NCBI GenBank assembly: GCA_902493585.1
Contig: CABUPZ010000037.1
Coordinates: forward strand, 1 to 22,657
Length of the DNA stretch: 22,657 nucleotides
From: an uncultured Fusicatenibacter sp.
GTDB lineage: Bacteria > Bacillota > Clostridia > Lachnospirales > Lachnospiraceae
Direction of reading: 5' to 3'
The translations under genes and the position numbers were made by a program. Within the stretch, counting starts at the first letter, position 1. Every line of letters begins with the position of its first letter. Of this stretch, positions 1-7,756 are shown piece after piece. Under the pieces are notes generated by a model. The model searched no databases and had not been told where the DNA came from. It saw nothing but the letters and a program-made list of their open reading frames with translations.

Positions 1-761
1 CCTTTGCGGAAAGGGAGAAGGCGGGGCTGTTCCAGCTGGACAGCGGAGAGATCCTCTATGCCCAGGGAATCTATGACAAGATCTATCCTGCCAGCATCAC
101 AAAGATCATGACAGCCCTTCTGGCGATCGAATACGGAAATATGGAGGATGTGGTCACCATACAGGCGGAGGATGTGAATCTGGAAGAGGGCTCCGTACTG
201 AGCGGAATGCAGGCGGGAGACCAGGTGACGATGGACCAGCTGTTTTATACGCTGGTGGTATATTCCGCCAATGACGCAGGTATGGCGATCGCAAGACACA
301 TCGGAGGTACCGTGGAAGAGTTTGTGAATATGATGAACCAGGAGGCTCAGAATCTGGGAATGACCGGAACGCATTTTGTCAATCCTCATGGGCTTCATGA
401 TGACAACCATTACACAACCGTGTACGATATCTACCTGATGCTCAACCGTGCGTTTTCCGAGCAGAAATACACCGAGGCCATGAGCATGGAATCCTATACA
501 CTGACAGTGACTTCCGCGGACGGCACACAGAGAACCAGATATCTGACAGCGACAGACCAGTATCTGACCGGAGTGCAGACGGCGCCGGAGAATGTGACGG
601 TACTTGGAGGAAAGACAGGAACCACCAGCAAGGCGGGAAGCTGTCTGGCGCTGGTCAGCCAGAATGCTTATGGAGAACCGTTTATTTCCATTGTCGTCAA
701 TGCAGCGAACAAGACCGACCTGTATCACGATATGAATACGCTGTTGTCGCAGATCAACTGA
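1..761 (+). CDS. D-alanyl-D-alanine carboxypeptidase (peptidase S11), 5'-truncated by window edge
   Basis: Penicillin-binding-type DD-carboxypeptidase that trims the terminal D-Ala of peptidoglycan stem peptides outside the membrane. The reading frame is open from base 3, so the start and signal peptide lie left of the window. All three S11 active-site motifs are visible: SITK (Ser codon at 93, Lys codon at 102), the SAN triad in YSAND (Ser codon at 264), and KTG in GGKTGTT (Lys codon at 612). The catalytic serine lies before the first ATG at 108, so that ATG is not the real start. The frame ends at 761 soon after the KTG box, so there is little or no C-terminal PBP5-like anchor domain. The next gene is 183 bases away behind its own promoter. 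Family assignment is secure; which paralogue (DacA or DacF type) cannot be told. Confidence 0.93.
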   Translation, partial: FAEREKAGLFQLDSGEILYAQGIYDKIYPASITKIMTALLAIEYGNMEDVVTIQAEDVNLEEGSVLSGMQAGDQVTMDQLFYTLVVYSANDAGMAIARHIGGTVEEFVNMMNQEAQNLGMTGTHFVNPHGLHDDNHYTTVYDIYLMLNRAFSEQKYTEAMSMESYTLTVTSADGTQRTRYLTATDQYLTGVQTAPENVTVLGGKTGTTSKAGSCLALVSQNAYGEPFISIVVNAANKTDLYHDMNTLLSQIN

Positions 762-852
762 GTTTTCTGCCTCTTTTCCGGCAGTTTGAACGGGCTGGCC
801 GATAAATCGTAAATATTATTTCGTAAATATTTTGATATTTTCAATTTTAGCA

Positions 853-881
853 TTGAAATTTTTGTTCAAATATTCTATAAT
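853..881 (+). promoter_or_regulatory. Sigma-A-type promoter for the small P-loop gene
   Basis: A TTGAAA -35 box at 853-858 and a perfect TATAAT -10 box at 876-881 are separated by exactly 17 bases in an AT-rich stretch. The gene start lies about 60 bases downstream, behind an AAGGAGG ribosome binding site at 930-936. Confidence 0.8.
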
Positions 882-944
882 TAGAACATGAACTTTAGAG
901 TTTTTAGTGAAAATATCTTATTCTAATCTAAGGAGGAAACGGCT

Positions 945-1364
945 ATGGTTCAACTGATTGTAGGAAAAAAAGGTAAAGGAAAGACAAAACAGCTTTTAGA
1001 CAAAGTAAACGCAGAGATCAAGACGGCGAACGGAAGTATCGTTTACATTGACAAAAGTTCCAAACACATGTATGAGCTGAATAACAAGATCCGTTTGATC
1101 GACGCATCAACGTATCCGTTAAGAAACAGCGATGAATTTATCGGATTCATCTGCGGAATCATTTCGCAGGATCATGATATTGAACAGATGTATCTGGACA
1201 GTTTCCTGAAGGTTTCCAAACTGGAGGGAGAGGATATCACAGACTGTATCGCACAGCTGGAGAATATCTGTAAACTTTACAACATTACTTTTGTCCTCAG
1301 CGTTTCCTTGGATAAAGAAGAGTTACCGGAGAGTGTACAGGATAAGATTATTATTGCCTTATAA
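945..1364 (+). CDS. Small P-loop protein of unknown function
   Basis: A 139-residue soluble protein that begins directly with a beta-strand and a Walker A-like loop (GKKGKGKT, residues 7-14), so nucleotide binding is likely. No clear DE-type Walker B is evident; an acidic central segment (LEGED, about residues 93-97) is followed by a hydrophobic strand near residues 115-121. No signal peptide or membrane segment is present. The start is chosen because AAGGAGG (930-936) sits 8 bases before the ATG. It is a one-gene unit: consensus promoter before it, strong hairpin terminator after it. Similar short P-loop proteins in Clostridia are sometimes loosely labelled PilT-like or ATP-binding, but nothing here supports a pilus role. 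Function unknown. Confidence 0.85.
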   Translation: MVQLIVGKKGKGKTKQLLDKVNAEIKTANGSIVYIDKSSKHMYELNNKIRLIDASTYPLRNSDEFIGFICGIISQDHDIEQMYLDSFLKVSKLEGEDITDCIAQLENICKLYNITFVLSVSLDKEELPESVQDKIIIAL

Positions 1365-1400
1365 GTAAGAATGTACTATAATAACTACATAGTGACATGT

Positions 1401-1436
1401 GAAGGACGGCGCTTTGCAGCACCGTCCTTCTTTTAT
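1401..1436 (+). terminator. Intrinsic terminator after the P-loop gene
   Basis: GAAGGACGG at 1401-1409 pairs perfectly with CCGTCCTTC at 1422-1430 (9 base pairs, 12-base loop) and is followed by TTTTAT. An upstream GTG at 1399 would place the next gene's start at the edge of this hairpin, which argues against that start. Confidence 0.88.
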
Positions 1437-1506
1437 GAAAAAACCTGCGGGAGGAATCGGATCCCGGTCAGGATGTTTGAACGACAGCAATGGAAGGAGA
1501 AGATCC

Positions 1507-2877
1507 GTGGCAGCGAAAAAACACGAGCAATCGAAAAAGCGCCGGGAAGGCGCGCGTCCACATAAGATTCATCTGAACATTGGCACTGTAATTTATCTGG
1601 CAGTATTCATTTATCTGATTATCAGTCTTATTTTATACTTCACGGAAACTCACGTCACTTCTTACCAGGTTATTTCCGGGCCATTGTCCAGCAATGAAAA
1701 CTATACCGCTCTGGCGCTGAGGGAGGAAACCGTCGTTTATGCAGATACCGACGGTTATATTCATTATTACGTGGGAGACGTCTCAAAAGTCGGAAAAAAC
1801 AGCCCGGTGTGCAGCATCGGCAGTTCGGAAGACACAGGTACGGAAGGTGAGACAACGGCGGAGCAGAAAAAAGAGATCCGGGCAATTCTGGCGGATTATG
1901 CGGCTTCCTATGATGCGGACCGTTTTTCGGAGATGGTCAGCACCCGCTACGCACTGGAGAATGAACTTTTGGGAGATGTCTCTTCTGTGCAGGCTGCTGC
2001 AGGCGCGATGCTATCGGCAGAAGACGGGATGGTTGTATATACGACAGACGGATATGAAGGATACGCGGCGGAGGATGTGTCGGAGGACTGGTTCGATCTG
2101 AAAGCATACAAAGGACAAAGCCATGTTTCCTCCGATCAGGTAAAGGCAGGCGATCCGGTCTACAAATTGGTGACCAGCGAGGAGTGGCAGCTGGTGGTTC
2201 AGGTTTCGGACCGTCAGTTTGCGAAGCTGTCAACGATGACATCCATCAAGGTGAAGTTCCTGCAGGATGGACAGACACAGAACGGAACCATTGAGACGCG
2301 GCAGATCCAGGGAAAGAACTATGCGTTTATCACTCTGCAGAACGGCATGGCGCGCTACGCGGATGAACGGTTCCTGAACGTGGAACTTGTGACCAATATT
2401 GAGAGCGGACTGAAAATACCGAATACGGCGATCACCAAAAAGGAGTTTTACAAGATACCGGCCGCTTACCGGACGACCGGAGGGGACAGTAATTCTTACG
2501 GAGTCCTCCGGGAGGTACTGAAAGACGACGGAACGATGACAACGGAGTTTGTCGACGCAGATCTCTATACGGATCCGCAGGAGGATCTTGTGGACGGTGA
2601 GACTACGGCTTACTATTATATCGATAAGACAGAGCTGGAAGCGGGAGATGTTCTTGTCGCTTCAGATTCACAGTCAAAATATACGGTTCAGGAGACAGAA
2701 AGTCTGAAAGGGGTTTACCGGCTGAATCTGGGATATGCCGTCTTCTGCCCGATCCGCGTGGAAGACCAGAATGAGGAATTTACGATCATTGCTTCGGGGA
2801 CATCCCGCGGCATTGATATGTATGATTATATCGCAGCCGACGCATCGGCGGTTCAGGAAAATCAGATCATGGAATAA
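1507..2877 (+). CDS. HlyD-like membrane-anchored protein (biotinyl-lipoyl/barrel-sandwich type)
   Basis: A 456-residue protein with a basic cytoplasmic N-terminus, one membrane helix (about residues 27-45) and a large extracytoplasmic part. After the helix, the segment around EETVVYADTDGYIHYYVGD resembles the half-lipoyl strand pair of HlyD/RND adaptor subunits, and a later GLKIPNTAI stretch resembles the adaptors' C-terminal barrel region. The GTG at 1507 is preferred because AAGGAG (1494-1499) precedes it at 7-base spacing; the in-frame GTG at 1399 lies in the terminator. No ABC partner is adjacent. Instead it leads yggS-sepF-aroB-lspA, so a cell-envelope or division-linked role is possible (inference). 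I saw no convincing promoter between the terminator at 1436 and this start, so read-through may feed the operon. Confidence 0.8.
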   Translation: MAAKKHEQSKKRREGARPHKIHLNIGTVIYLAVFIYLIISLILYFTETHVTSYQVISGPLSSNENYTALALREETVVYADTDGYIHYYVGDVSKVGKNSPVCSIGSSEDTGTEGETTAEQKKEIRAILADYAASYDADRFSEMVSTRYALENELLGDVSSVQAAAGAMLSAEDGMVVYTTDGYEGYAAEDVSEDWFDLKAYKGQSHVSSDQVKAGDPVYKLVTSEEWQLVVQVSDRQFAKLSTMTSIKVKFLQDGQTQNGTIETRQIQGKNYAFITLQNGMARYADERFLNVELVTNIESGLKIPNTAITKKEFYKIPAAYRTTGGDSNSYGVLREVLKDDGTMTTEFVDADLYTDPQEDLVDGETTAYYYIDKTELEAGDVLVASDSQSKYTVQETESLKGVYRLNLGYAVFCPIRVEDQNEEFTIIASGTSRGIDMYDYIAADASAVQENQIME

Positions 2878-2924
2878 CCGGACAGAAGCCGGAAAACGGA
2901 AAAACAGTAATTCAGGAGGAACAT

Positions 2925-3623
2925 ATGTTACAGAGTCAGTATGAAGAGGTGCAGAAGAGAATCGACGCAGCCTGTGCAAGATGCGGCAGGGACCGCAGTG
3001 AGGTGACGCTGATCGCAGTCAGTAAGACAAAACCGGTGGAGATGCTGGAGAAAGTCTACGCGCTGGGAGAGCGGAATTTCGGTGAAAACAAAGTTCAGGA
3101 ACTGACAGGGAAATATGAGGTGATGCCCAAAGACATCCACTGGCATATGATCGGCCATCTGCAGAGAAACAAAGTAAAATATATCATTGACAAAACGGAA
3201 CTGATCCATTCGGTGGATTCTCTCCGACTTGCAAAAACCATCAGTGAGGAGGCGCAGAAACATCAGTGTACAGCGCATATCCTGCTGGAGGTCAATGTCG
3301 CAGGGGAAGAGAGCAAATTCGGGATGACGGTGGAGGAAGCGCCGAAACTGGCGGAGGAGATCGCCCAATTTCCGAATATTCAGATCGAAGGGCTGATGAC
3401 GATCGCACCGTTTGTAGAAAATCCGGAAGAAAACCGTCCGGTTTTTCGGAAATTGAGAAAATTAAGTGTTGACATAAGGAAAAAAAACATTAATAATGTA
3501 ACTATGGCCGTTTTAAGCATGGGTATGACCAATGATTACGAGGTCGCGATCGAAGAGGGAGCCACGATGGTTCGAGTGGGTACCGCTATTTTTGGCGAGC
3601 GTAATTATGCGAAAGGGCAATAA
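2925..3623 (+). CDS. yggS: YggS/PROSC-type PLP-binding protein
   Basis: A 232-residue pyridoxal-5'-phosphate-binding homeostasis protein that buffers free PLP in the cytosol and affects amino-acid and keto-acid balance; it has no well-defined catalytic reaction. The PLP lysine is in LIAVSKTKP (Lys34). Other family signatures are FGENKVQEL, HMIGHLQRNK, GLMTIAPF, SMGMTNDY and the C-terminal VRVGTAIFG. Length is normal for the family. AGGAGG at 2912-2917 lies 7 bases before the ATG. It sits 47 bases after the HlyD-like gene and 22 bases before sepF. The yggS-sepF pair is a classic Gram-positive division-cluster arrangement (ylmE-ylmF in Bacillus). Confidence 0.95.
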   Translation: MLQSQYEEVQKRIDAACARCGRDRSEVTLIAVSKTKPVEMLEKVYALGERNFGENKVQELTGKYEVMPKDIHWHMIGHLQRNKVKYIIDKTELIHSVDSLRLAKTISEEAQKHQCTAHILLEVNVAGEESKFGMTVEEAPKLAEEIAQFPNIQIEGLMTIAPFVENPEENRPVFRKLRKLSVDIRKKNINNVTMAVLSMGMTNDYEVAIEEGATMVRVGTAIFGERNYAKGQ

Positions 3624-3645
3624 CAAATTTAGGAGAGTATAGAAA

Positions 3646-4239
3646 ATGAATGTTTTGGATAAGTTTCTTGACGCGATAAAAATGAATGATGATTATGATG
3701 ATGACGATGATTTCTTTGATGAAGAAGATGAAATAGAAGAAGAGAAACCGAAGAAAAGATTTTTCAGCCGCAGGCTGGAGGAAGAGGACGAAGAGGAAGT
3801 GGAACCGGCACGCAGCAGGACAAGAACTGCAGCAGGCCATACGTCCGCAGCATCCGCGGCGACCAGAATGCCGAACCGGACACGCCAGCAGGCTCCGCAG
3901 CAGGAGGCTTCTCCGAAGGTGACCCCGATGAGAAGAAAACAGCCTCTGAACATGGAAGTCTGTGTGATCAAACCGGCGTCCATGGAGGACACAAGAGAGA
4001 TCGCGGATACGCTTCTTGCAGGCTGCACGGTGATCCTGAATCTGGAAGGGATCGATGTGGAGGTTGCCCAGCGTATCATTGATTTCTGTTGCGGTTCTTC
4101 TTACTGCCTGAATGGCGGACTGCAGAAAGTATCCGGATATATCTTTATCCTGACGCCAGCCAGCGTGGAGATTTCCGGCGATATCCAGGATCTGCTCAGC
4201 GGAGCATTTGATATTCCAAGCATCCGCACAGATTTTTAA
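3646..4239 (+). CDS. sepF: Cell division protein SepF
   Basis: A 197-residue FtsZ-binding protein that tethers Z-rings to the membrane. The N-terminal segment (residues 1-14) fits the known amphipathic membrane-anchoring helix. It is followed by a very acidic low-complexity stretch (Asp/Glu-rich, about residues 15-52) and a basic Gln/Arg/Ala-rich linker to about residue 95. The C-terminal SepF domain runs from about residue 100 (MEVCVIKPASMED, LNLEGIDVEVAQRIIDF, then a GYIFILTP strand). AGGAGAG precedes the ATG. The stop at 4237-4239 overlaps the ribosome binding site of aroB, so the two genes are almost certainly co-transcribed. The acidic linker is longer than in B. subtilis SepF. Confidence 0.94.
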   Translation: MNVLDKFLDAIKMNDDYDDDDDFFDEEDEIEEEKPKKRFFSRRLEEEDEEEVEPARSRTRTAAGHTSAASAATRMPNRTRQQAPQQEASPKVTPMRRKQPLNMEVCVIKPASMEDTREIADTLLAGCTVILNLEGIDVEVAQRIIDFCCGSSYCLNGGLQKVSGYIFILTPASVEISGDIQDLLSGAFDIPSIRTDF

Positions 4240-4253
4240 GGAGGAACCTTGGC

Positions 4254-5366
4254 GTGAAGTCATTATTGGTGAAGCAGGAGAACCAGGGAGAAGCGTTTTC
4301 CTATGAGATTCTGTGGAAGGAAGACTTTTCCGGTCTGGGAGCAGAAGTAAAAAAGCTGCAGCTTCCGGCAAAAAAAGCCTGCATCGTTACAGACAGTACC
4401 GTTGCGGAACTGTATCTGGAGCAGGTGAAACAGGAACTGGAACCTTTGTTTGAGAAGGTGACCGTTTTCATCTTTCCTGCAGGAGAGGAACATAAGAATC
4501 TGCAGACCGTTCAAAAACTGTATACCCATCTGATCGAAGAGAAACTGGAGCGGAAGGATCTGCTGTTTGCCCTCGGAGGCGGAGTAACCGGTGATCTGAC
4601 CGGATACGCGGCTGCTACCTATCTTCGCGGAATTGATTTTATTCAGATTCCGACCACTTTGCTGGCTCAGGTGGATTCCAGCATCGGCGGCAAGACAGGG
4701 GTGGATTTCGACCAGTATAAAAACATGGTCGGAGCATTCCATCATCCGCGACTTGTATACATGAATACTTCCGTCCTGAAGACACTGTCCGGGGAGCAGT
4801 TTGCCTGCGGAATGGGTGAAGTGCTGAAAACAGGACTGATCCGGGACGAGAAATTTTATATCTGGACCATCAATCACATGGAACCTATCATGGAGCGGGT
4901 TCCTGCTGTGCTGACAAAAATGATCCAGAAATGCTGTGATATCAAAAGAATTGTTGTGGAGAATGATCCGAAGGAACAGGGCGAGCGCGCAGTGCTGAAC
5001 CTTGGCCATACGGTGGGACATGCGATCGAAAAGCTGAAAGATTTTCAGCTGGCGCACGGACAGTGTGTGGCGCTGGGAACCGTGGCTGCCGCATACATTT
5101 CCTTTAAGCGCGGCTATCTTTCCACAGAGGAATTTTATGAGATCCGTGATATGAACGTGGGCTTTGACCTGCCGATTACGTTTACCGGCCTGAATCCGGA
5201 AGATATCCTGGCGGCGACAAAATCCGACAAGAAGATGGAAAACGGCACGGTGAAGTTTATTCTGCTGAAATCTCTTGGCCATGCGGTGGTGGACCGTACG
5301 GTGACGGATGAGGAACTGCTGGAGGCGATCAATTTCATTAATGGAGACCGGATCGATGAAGAGTAA
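4254..5366 (+). CDS. aroB: 3-dehydroquinate synthase
   Basis: A 370-residue NAD- and metal-dependent enzyme that converts DAHP to 3-dehydroquinate, the second step of the shikimate pathway. Seen: the NAD-binding loop ALGGGVTGDLTGYAA, the substrate region QIPTTLLAQVDSSIGGKTG, MGEVLKTGLI, and the metal-binding helix LGHTVGHAIE. Length and motifs are complete. The GTG start at 4254 is chosen because AAGGAGG (4238-4244) lies 9 bases upstream. It overlaps lspA by 11 bases. Finding aroB between sepF and lspA is unusual, because ylmG, the S4-domain gene ylmH and divIVA often occupy this interval; no other aro gene is adjacent. Confidence 0.96.
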   Translation: MKSLLVKQENQGEAFSYEILWKEDFSGLGAEVKKLQLPAKKACIVTDSTVAELYLEQVKQELEPLFEKVTVFIFPAGEEHKNLQTVQKLYTHLIEEKLERKDLLFALGGGVTGDLTGYAAATYLRGIDFIQIPTTLLAQVDSSIGGKTGVDFDQYKNMVGAFHHPRLVYMNTSVLKTLSGEQFACGMGEVLKTGLIRDEKFYIWTINHMEPIMERVPAVLTKMIQKCCDIKRIVVENDPKEQGERAVLNLGHTVGHAIEKLKDFQLAHGQCVALGTVAAAYISFKRGYLSTEEFYEIRDMNVGFDLPITFTGLNPEDILAATKSDKKMENGTVKFILLKSLGHAVVDRTVTDEELLEAINFINGDRIDEE

Positions 5367-5871
5367 ACAGAAATCTTTGGCGTTTTATCTCGCCGGTATT
5401 GCTCTGGCGGCGATTCTTCTGTGGCTGGACCGGTGGACCAAGCAGCTTTCGGTGGAGCACCTGAAAGGGCAGGCGGATATTGAGCTGATCCCAGGTGTCC
5501 TGAAGCTTCATTATCTGGAAAATCACGGAGCTGCCTTTGGAATCCTGCAGAATCAGCAATGGTTTTTCGTACTCATGACACTTGCGATCTTAGCCGTTCT
5601 TCTGTATGTGGTGATCCGCATGCCGAAAACCGTTCATTATCTGCCGGCGTTTTTGCTGGCGTTTGTACTAATTGCCGGCGCGCTCGGGAATTTTTATGAC
5701 CGTCTGGCGCAGCAGTATGTAGTAGATTTTATTTATTTCTGCCTGATCGACTTTCCGATTTTTAATCTGGCTGATATTTATGTGACCTGCTCTTTGATCA
5801 TTTTCTTGTTTTTCTTCTTTTTCTTTTACAAACAGGAGGATTTTCAGTTTCTTGGCAGAAAGAAAGGATAA
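5356..5871 (+). CDS. lspA: Lipoprotein signal peptidase (signal peptidase II)
   Basis: A 171-residue integral membrane aspartic protease that removes signal peptides from diacylated prolipoproteins. It has four hydrophobic helices, the conserved ENHGAAFGI block, and the two catalytic Asp motifs GNFYDR (Asp115) and FNLADIY (Asp140). The ATG at 5356 is chosen because GGAG at 5343-5346 precedes it. In-frame ATGs at 5341 and 5308 are possible but lie deeper within aroB. The 11-base overlap with aroB suggests translational coupling. The substrate-like lipoprotein at 20605 is far away. A terminator follows directly. Confidence 0.95.
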   Translation: MKSKQKSLAFYLAGIALAAILLWLDRWTKQLSVEHLKGQADIELIPGVLKLHYLENHGAAFGILQNQQWFFVLMTLAILAVLLYVVIRMPKTVHYLPAFLLAFVLIAGALGNFYDRLAQQYVVDFIYFCLIDFPIFNLADIYVTCSLIIFLFFFFFFYKQEDFQFLGRKKG

Positions 5872-5879
5872 ACAGAGTT

Positions 5880-5923
5880 CCTGTCGTCCGGCACTGTGAG
5901 ATGTGTCAGGCGGCAGGATTTTT
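5880..5923 (+). terminator. Intrinsic terminator after lspA
   Basis: CCTGTCGTC (5880-5888) pairs with GGCGGCAGG (5909-5917) using two G-U pairs. The stem continues, after one C-A mismatch, with GGCAC (5890-5894) against GTGTC (5903-5907). The loop is 8 bases, and ATTTTT follows at 5918-5923. This marks the end of the HlyD-yggS-sepF-aroB-lspA unit. Confidence 0.75.
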
Positions 5924-5946
5924 CTGTTGCCGGCGGCATGCATGAT

Positions 5947-5974
5947 TTGCGCGCAGCGTGAGGCGTGTTATATT
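5947..5974 (+). promoter_or_regulatory. Probable promoter for the pseudouridine synthase gene
   Basis: TTGCGC (5947-5952) and TATATT (5969-5974) are 16 bases apart, and the bases TGT directly before the -10 give an extended TGn motif. It lies between the lspA terminator and the next gene. The -35 matches only moderately. Confidence 0.5.
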
Positions 5975-6020
5975 TTGCGGATTTGATCAGCAGCGAACGA
6001 TTTTATGAAAAGGAGACAGA

Positions 6021-6947
6021 ATGGAAGAATTGCTTGTTTTTGGAGTTTCGGAGGAAGAACAGGATCTTAGGATCGACCGGTATCTATCGGAAAAGATGGA
6101 AAACTGTTCCCGTTCTTTTGTTCAGAAACTTTTAAAAGATGGAAAAGTCAGTATTTCCGGAAAATCAGTCAAGCCCAGTTATAAGGTACAGGCAGGGGAT
6201 GTGATCGAAGCGAAGGTTCCGGAACCGGAGGAATTGGAGATTCTGCCGGAGGACATCCCGCTGGATATCCTGTATGAGGATGGGGATGTTCTCATCGTCA
6301 ATAAGCCCAAAGGAATGGTCGTACACCCGTCTGCCGGTCACTACAGCCATACGCTGGTCAACGCAGTGATGTTTCACTGCAAAGATCAGCTCTCCGGAAT
6401 CAACGGCGTGCTGCGGCCGGGCATCGTTCATCGGATCGATATGGACACAACGGGCGCGCTCGTTGTCTGTAAAAACGATGCCAGCCATCAGAAACTGGCA
6501 GAACAGCTGGCGGTGCACGCGATCACCCGGAAATACCGTGCTTTGGTACACGGGAATCTGAAGGAGGACACGGGAACGGTGACCGGAGCCATCGGACGTC
6601 ATCCCACAGACCGGAAGAAGATGGCGATCAATGAGCGCAACGGAAAACCCGCGGTGACCCATTACCGGGTGCTGGAGCGTTTTGGAAATTATACCTATAT
6701 CGAATGTGAGCTGGAAACGGGACGTACCCACCAGATCCGTGTCCATATGGCGGCCATTGGCCATCCGCTGGTGGGCGACGCGGTATATGGGCCGAAAAAG
6801 TGTCCGTTCCCGAAGCTCCAGGGTCAGACACTGCATGCGATGGTGCTGGGATTTACACATCCGGATACGGGTGAGTATCTCGAGGTAACCGCTCCGCTGC
6901 CGGAATATTTTGAAAAACTTTTATCTGAATTGTCGCATAATTCGTAA
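6021..6947 (+). CDS. rluD: RluA/RluD-family 23S rRNA pseudouridine synthase
   Basis: A 308-residue RNA-modifying enzyme that isomerises uridine in large-subunit rRNA. An N-terminal S4 RNA-binding domain (about residues 15-75, including DRYLSEKM and RSFVQKLLKDGKV) precedes the catalytic domain. The catalytic motif is HRIDMDTTGALV with Asp140 as nucleophile, followed by RKYRALVHG and GRTHQIRVHMA. AAAAGGAGA lies just before the ATG. The lspA-rluD order is widespread in Firmicutes (lspA-ylyB), but here a terminator and promoter separate them. The exact target uridines cannot be read from sequence. Confidence 0.93.
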   Translation: MEELLVFGVSEEEQDLRIDRYLSEKMENCSRSFVQKLLKDGKVSISGKSVKPSYKVQAGDVIEAKVPEPEELEILPEDIPLDILYEDGDVLIVNKPKGMVVHPSAGHYSHTLVNAVMFHCKDQLSGINGVLRPGIVHRIDMDTTGALVVCKNDASHQKLAEQLAVHAITRKYRALVHGNLKEDTGTVTGAIGRHPTDRKKMAINERNGKPAVTHYRVLERFGNYTYIECELETGRTHQIRVHMAAIGHPLVGDAVYGPKKCPFPKLQGQTLHAMVLGFTHPDTGEYLEVTAPLPEYFEKLLSELSHNS

Positions 6948-6978
6948 ATTTCCTCTGTACTTTTCGGTAAAATTGTAG

Positions 6979-7075
6979 TATACTTATTGATATCAAAAGA
7001 AGTAACTGTCAGATTCCTGAACAGTTGCAAAAAAGCTGCCGCCTGTGCTGCGTTCGTTTCAGGGTTGAGGGCAGC
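6979..7075 (+). promoter_or_regulatory. Promoter-like site and folded 5' leader of the cytidylate-kinase-like gene
   Basis: A TATACT -10-like box lies at 6979-6984; a -35 is poor (TGTACT at 6956-6961, 17-base spacer). The leader then holds two hairpins. AACTGT (7004-7009) pairs with ACAGTT (7021-7026), with inner CAG/CTG. GCTGCC (7035-7040) pairs with GGCAGC (7070-7075), with an inner CCTG/CAGG. Neither is followed by a T-run, so they are not terminators. No known riboswitch class was recognised. Confidence 0.4.
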
Positions 7076-7102
7076 AGGAAAGTGTAGAAGGGAGCGGTAT
7101 AT

Positions 7103-7756
7103 ATGAAGACAATTATTACGATAGGCCGTGAATACGGAAGTGCCGGACATTCCATTGGTAAGATTCTCGCAGATGAACTGGGTATTCCCTATTACGACAA
7201 GGAACTTTTGGAACGTGCGGCAAAGGACAGCGGACTCTGCAAGGAACTGTTTGAAAATCATGATGAGAAACCGACCAACAGCTTTCTCTATTCTCTGGTG
7301 ATGGATACATATTCCTTTGGTTATGGTTCCACGATGGTAGATATGCCTCTGAATCAGAAAGTGTTCCTCGCGCAGTTTGACAGCATCAAAAAGATCGCAC
7401 AGGATGGTCCGTGTGTCATCGTAGGACGCTGTGCAGATTATGCGCTGGAGGAATATCCGAATGTGCTCAGCGTATTCATTCGTGCCGACATGAAAGACCG
7501 TATCCGCCGTATTGCCAAACTGTATGATCTTACAGATGCAAAAGCAAAAGATAAGATCATCAAGATCGACAAGCAGCGTGCAAGCTATTACAATTATTAC
7601 ACCAGCAAGAAGTGGGGCGATGTTGCCAGCTACGATCTCTGCCTGAACAGCAGTGTATTCGGCATCAATGGAACGGTAGAGATGCTGAAACGCGCGATCG
7701 AAGAAAGAGAAGCGGAGATCCGCCCGATCTTCAACGTGGAAAGAAAGAACAAGTAA
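7103..7756 (+). CDS. Cytidylate-kinase-like protein
   Basis: A 217-residue P-loop kinase-like protein of the Cytidylate_kin2 type. The N-terminal TIGREYGSAGHSIGK (about residues 6-20) is an atypical P-loop: Gly-rich, with HSIGK in place of GKS/T. A conserved IPYYDKELLERAA follows, then CVIVGRCADYAL in the middle and an Arg-rich lid-like region (DRIRRIAKLY). Family members are widespread in gut Clostridia and are annotated by homology to CMP kinase, but substrate and activity are not established. It lacks the canonical cmk neighbours (rpsA or ispH). AGAAGGGAG lies upstream of the ATG. A strong terminator follows. Confidence 0.88.
   Translation: MKTIITIGREYGSAGHSIGKILADELGIPYYDKELLERAAKDSGLCKELFENHDEKPTNSFLYSLVMDTYSFGYGSTMVDMPLNQKVFLAQFDSIKKIAQDGPCVIVGRCADYALEEYPNVLSVFIRADMKDRIRRIAKLYDLTDAKAKDKIIKIDKQRASYYNYYTSKKWGDVASYDLCLNSSVFGINGTVEMLKRAIEEREAEIRPIFNVERKNK

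Noticed and set aside
757..790. Possible terminator after the carboxypeptidase (CTGCC/GGCAG)
   Set aside because: Only five pairs, an alternative AACTG/CAGTT pairing competes, and no proper T-run follows.
1399..1506. Upstream GTG start for the HlyD-like protein
   Set aside because: It lies at the terminator hairpin and lacks a ribosome binding site; the GTG at 1507 has AAGGAG at correct spacing.
4263..5282. Long minus-strand open frame opposite aroB (and similar ones opposite helD, the ABC genes and others)
   Set aside because: Antisense shadows of strongly supported genes, with no domain or ribosome binding site support.
5909..5931. Hairpin GGCGGCAG/CTGTTGCC after lspA
   Set aside because: Its loop contains the T-run; the competing fold 5880-5917 followed by that T-run is the better terminator.
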